DNA from: Planctomycetaceae bacterium
Lineage (GTDB): Bacteria > Planctomycetota > MHYJ01 > SBBU01
Direction of reading: 5' to 3'
DNA length: 7,626 bases
Assembly: GCA_005239585.1 (NCBI GenBank)
Contig: SBBU01000288.1
Span: 1 to 7,626 of the forward strand
In this document: positions 5,628 to 7,626 of the stretch, one piece after another
Layout of the letters: the number at the start of each line of letters is the position of its first letter
How positions within the stretch are numbered: the stretch's first letter is position 1
The notes under the pieces: model-generated
Told to the model about the DNA's origin: nothing
Seen by the model: only the letters and a program-made list of their open reading frames with translations
Databases searched by the model: none
Program-made: the position numbers and the translations under genes

Positions 5628-6584
5628 CTAGGTTTTATCTCGTAAGACCTTCCAGCGGGCTACGAGATCCTTTGAAGCCGCAGACCACTCGGGGAATTCA
5701 AATGAGAAACCCGCGTCGAGTAAACGCTTCGGCACTACACGCCTGCTTTTGAGGATAAGCTCAGATTCTGTGCCCATGAACCAAGTCCCGATTTCAAGCA
5801 TCCACTTGGCTGCAGGCAAACCTATCCATGCCCCCCAAGCTCTACGTAATTCAGACATAAATTCGCGTTGGGGAAGCGGATTCGGTGCGGCCAGATTGAC
5901 AACGCCCTGCATATCATCGCGATCGAGTAAGAGCTCTATCGCCCTCACTAAATCACGATAATGAATCCATGACATGAACTGATTGCCGCCTGCGATCGCA
6001 CCACCTAGCCCCCGGCGAGTTAAACCGAGAAGCATATCGAATGTACCACCGCTCTCTGGGCTCATCATCATTGCAGTTCGGAGCGCGACCCTACGAGTTT
6101 GTGGTGTCTTTGCATCAAATAATGTTTTCTCCCATCCCTTGGCTATCTCAATGCTAGAGAGCCAGCTCTCTGGGGCATCAGGTTCAGAACCTCCAATAAT
6201 GCCGTTTGCTTCATCATTGGGGGCGTCAAAACGGTGTGCATAAATAGTTGCTGTACTCATCTGCAGCCATAAGCGCGGAGGCTTTTTTGCCTGACCGATT
6301 GCCAACCCGACAGCACGGGTCGAATCTATGCGTGAATCCATCATTTCCTGAAGATTCTTTTGTGTGTACCTGCAATTGACGCTTCGTCCTGCAAGGTTAA
6401 TTACCGCATCTGAGCCGTCGATTTCGTTTGCCCAATCCCCTAGTGTGCGACCATCCCATTTTACAACACGGGCGGGGCTTGTCCCGCTTCTGCTAAGCAC
6501 GACAACGTCATGTCCGCCAGCAAGCAACTCTGGCACAAGCACTGAACCAATATGCCCAGTCCCACCCGGAATTACTATCTTCAT
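5628..6584 (-). CDS. TIGR01777 family SDR-type epimerase-like protein (YfcH-like)
   Basis: The product is 318 residues from the ATG at 6582-6584 (a GTG two codons earlier is the alternative), normal for this family. It opens with a Rossmann strand and the dinucleotide motif PGGTGHIG (6-13), where most relatives have GGTGFIG. INLAGRSVNCRYT follows, matching the family's NLAG...RWT segment, then the strand STATIY with the catalytic-region Ser and Tyr, and SWIHYRDLVRAI, a strong family signature. The C-terminal ~50 residues, with LKSRRVVPKRLLDAGFSFEFP, are the DUF1731 domain. The protein is expected to bind NAD(P)(H) in the cytoplasm; substrates for this family are mostly unknown. The classical YxxxK pair is not obvious (no Lys four residues after the Tyr), as in many members. 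The gene stands alone on the minus strand, followed by a hairpin. Confidence 0.93.
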   Translation of the reverse strand: MKIVIPGGTGHIGSVLVPELLAGGHDVVVLSRSGTSPARVVKWDGRTLGDWANEIDGSDAVINLAGRSVNCRYTQKNLQEMMDSRIDSTRAVGLAIGQAKKPPRLWLQMSTATIYAHRFDAPNDEANGIIGGSEPDAPESWLSSIEIAKGWEKTLFDAKTPQTRRVALRTAMMMSPESGGTFDMLLGLTRRGLGGAIAGGNQFMSWIHYRDLVRAIELLLDRDDMQGVVNLAAPNPLPQREFMSELRRAWGAWIGLPAAKWMLEIGTWFMGTESELILKSRRVVPKRLLDAGFSFEFPEWSAASKDLVARWKVLRDKT

Positions 6585-6703
6585 AATCACATGTACAGAT
6601 TAAACTTACCCACGTTACAATCAAAATACTGCAGTATATCTCCAATAGTCGGGTCGCCACCAAGAGACAAACTACGCCGAAGAATTTAACTACACAGGTC
6701 CCG

Positions 6704-6816
6704 TGTACTATAAACCTACCATGAGACATGTTGAAAAAGTAGAAAAGAGGGAATATAAGTAGAAACGAAAAGTGCTCTTTATAAGATGGTGTACTGTCCC
6801 AATTCCTGAGTATATT
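6704..6816. repeat. Dispersed ~114-bp repeat, copy B
   Basis: This is the second clear copy of the repeat at 2784-2897, in the same orientation. The best conserved part is 6704-6771, which includes CTACCATGAGACATGTTGAA and TAGAAAAGAGGG. The far end keeps CAATTCCTGAGTATATT against CAATTCCTACGTATATT. It lies in the 302-bp gap between the epimerase start (6584) and the CBS protein stop (6887), which otherwise shows nothing recognisable. A minus-strand open frame across it is judged spurious. Confidence 0.75.
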
Positions 6817-6886
6817 AGAGTTTTAGCCAGGAATTCTCTCTGGTGACCATATTTAATGGTAAGTGACAGCTGCTTTGATAACTTTA

Positions 6887-7378
6887 TTATGAAGTAACGT
6901 ATTTATTCATTAGCCAGCGCGTAACATCTGTCGCAGATATGACTCCAGCAACCTTGCTCGCCCTGCTTATTACAAAAATGCGGTGTATTTTATCTTTCAA
7001 CATGTAATGCAGCGCTCGCGATATAGGTTCGTTTTCCATTATGATTTTTACATTTTGCGTCATGATATCCTTTATTTTTATTTCAGCCAATTTGTCCATG
7101 TGCTGACCTCTTGCCGGATTGCCGACCTGCGAAGGTGTTGACAAGTCCTTCTGAAATTCGTCAGCTTGAAGATGCCAGCCCGTACAGCGGACTATATCTG
7201 TAAATGACAGAACGCCTGCAACCTTACCGCTGGACTCTATTACCGGTGCGCCGGTAATGTTGTTGCCTAAGAGGAAACGAACTGCCTCCTTCAGGTCCCA
7301 TTCCGCTTTCAGACAACGCACAGGTCCTGCCATTATAGAGGAGACTGGTGCATCTAGGTTTACTTTTATTTCATACAT
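6887..7378 (-). CDS. Two-CBS-domain protein
   Basis: The 163-residue protein consists of a tandem CBS pair and little else. CBS1 covers about 10-65, with VSSIMAGPV, the ITGAPVIESSGKVAGVLSFTDIV core and nucleotide-contact residues T60/D61. A linker of about 30 residues (68-98) follows. CBS2 covers about 100-157, with IKDIMTQNV, HRIFVISRASKVAGVISATDVTRWL and T150/D151. Paired CBS domains form a Bateman module that binds adenine nucleotides (AMP, ATP, SAM) and regulates partners. No effector domain is attached, so it would act as a stand-alone sensor or partner subunit in the cytoplasm. The ATG at 7376-7378 is supported by GGAG six bases upstream. The TACAAT at 7408-7403 on the minus strand is a possible -10 without a convincing -35. 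Confidence 0.92.
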   Translation of the reverse strand: MYEIKVNLDAPVSSIMAGPVRCLKAEWDLKEAVRFLLGNNITGAPVIESSGKVAGVLSFTDIVRCTGWHLQADEFQKDLSTPSQVGNPARGQHMDKLAEIKIKDIMTQNVKIIMENEPISRALHYMLKDKIHRIFVISRASKVAGVISATDVTRWLMNKYVTS

Positions 7379-7515
7379 ATTTTACTCCACAAATATTCTA
7401 GCATTGTATACTCTTGCGAGAACGAATAAAAGCGAACCCAATGCATAGGTTATTCTTCTCTCACAGATTCATTATGAGTATGGACGTAAGGATCAAGCAG
7501 AAGGATAGAATTGCC

Positions 7516-7626
7516 TTATTCATAGTCCGGTTCATACTCATAAGTAACCACAGGCCATTTACCGCCTAAAAAAGGCACTATTTCGATCTTCCCGCCTGCC
7601 GTCACAGGGGGCGTTGTAAATGAAAA
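7516..7626 (-). CDS. 3' end of an unidentified gene (partial, runs off right edge)
   Basis: On the minus strand a frame is open from the window edge for 36 codons to TAA at 7516-7518. It includes TAGGKIEIVPFLGGKWPVV and ends TYEYEPDYE. The composition (beta-like, Gly-rich turns, acidic tail) looks protein-like and the other frames are interrupted. It would lie 138 bp upstream of the CBS gene on the same strand. The product cannot be identified from this fragment; the call rests on reading-frame quality only. Confidence 0.5.
   Translation of the reverse strand, partial: FSFTTPPVTAGGKIEIVPFLGGKWPVVTYEYEPDYE

Noticed and set aside
6508..6729. Minus-strand open frame overlapping the epimerase start and copy B of the repeat
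   Set aside because: It overlaps the well-supported epimerase gene in another frame and its first codons come from the dispersed repeat; the translation has no recognisable features.
1..7626. CRISPR array, integrase or transposase
   Set aside because: No regularly spaced short repeats with unique spacers and no open frame with integrase or transposase motifs were seen on either strand.

Overview
This is an AT-leaning bacterial window carrying ordinary chromosomal genes interspersed with accessory material. A type II tRNA-Ser without an encoded CCA, a lipoprotein with a standard lipobox, Shine-Dalgarno motifs and mixed ATG/GTG starts all indicate a bacterium, probably diderm. Squalene-cyclase-like toroid proteins, an M48 protease with an N-terminal beta domain and an MNT/HEPN pair together would suit an environmental lineage such as Planctomycetes (anammox-like) or a similar deep-branching group. 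That placement is an impression, not a demonstration.

Region 1 (1-1830) holds two convergent genes whose products share an alpha/alpha-toroid (prenyltransferase/squalene-oxidase repeat) architecture. One is the 3' part of a plus-strand gene that enters from the left edge; the other is a complete minus-strand lipoprotein. A hairpin with a short T-run lies between them.

Region 2 (1860-2930) starts with tRNA-Ser(GCU). An imperfect copy of the tRNA 3' end lies 96 bp downstream, and this copy, unlike the real gene, is followed by CCA. It looks like the scar of an integration event. Next to it is a compact minus-strand MNT/HEPN toxin-antitoxin operon (nucleotidyltransferase then HEPN protein, GTGA overlap). 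A ~114-bp dispersed repeat sits directly upstream of that operon.

Region 3 (3008-4739) is a minus-strand two-gene unit. The first gene is unrecognised and looks broken: an in-frame TGA, and a better-looking middle segment in another frame, suggest two compensating indels. It is followed after 13 bp by a membrane-anchored M48 zinc metallopeptidase with a strong ribosome binding site.

Region 4 (4740-5630) holds a plus-strand gene of a phage-associated protein family of unknown function, then a possible degraded copy of the dispersed repeat and a 9-bp hairpin.

Region 5 (5628-7626), all minus strand, contains an SDR-type NAD(P)-binding epimerase-like protein of the TIGR01777 family, a second clear copy of the dispersed repeat, a two-CBS-domain protein and the last 36 codons of a gene running off the right edge.

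No wholly new multi-gene system is evident. The points most worth checking are the tRNA-end duplication next to the MNT/HEPN module, the dispersed repeat family, the disrupted gene before the M48 protease, and the tail-to-tail toroid homologues.
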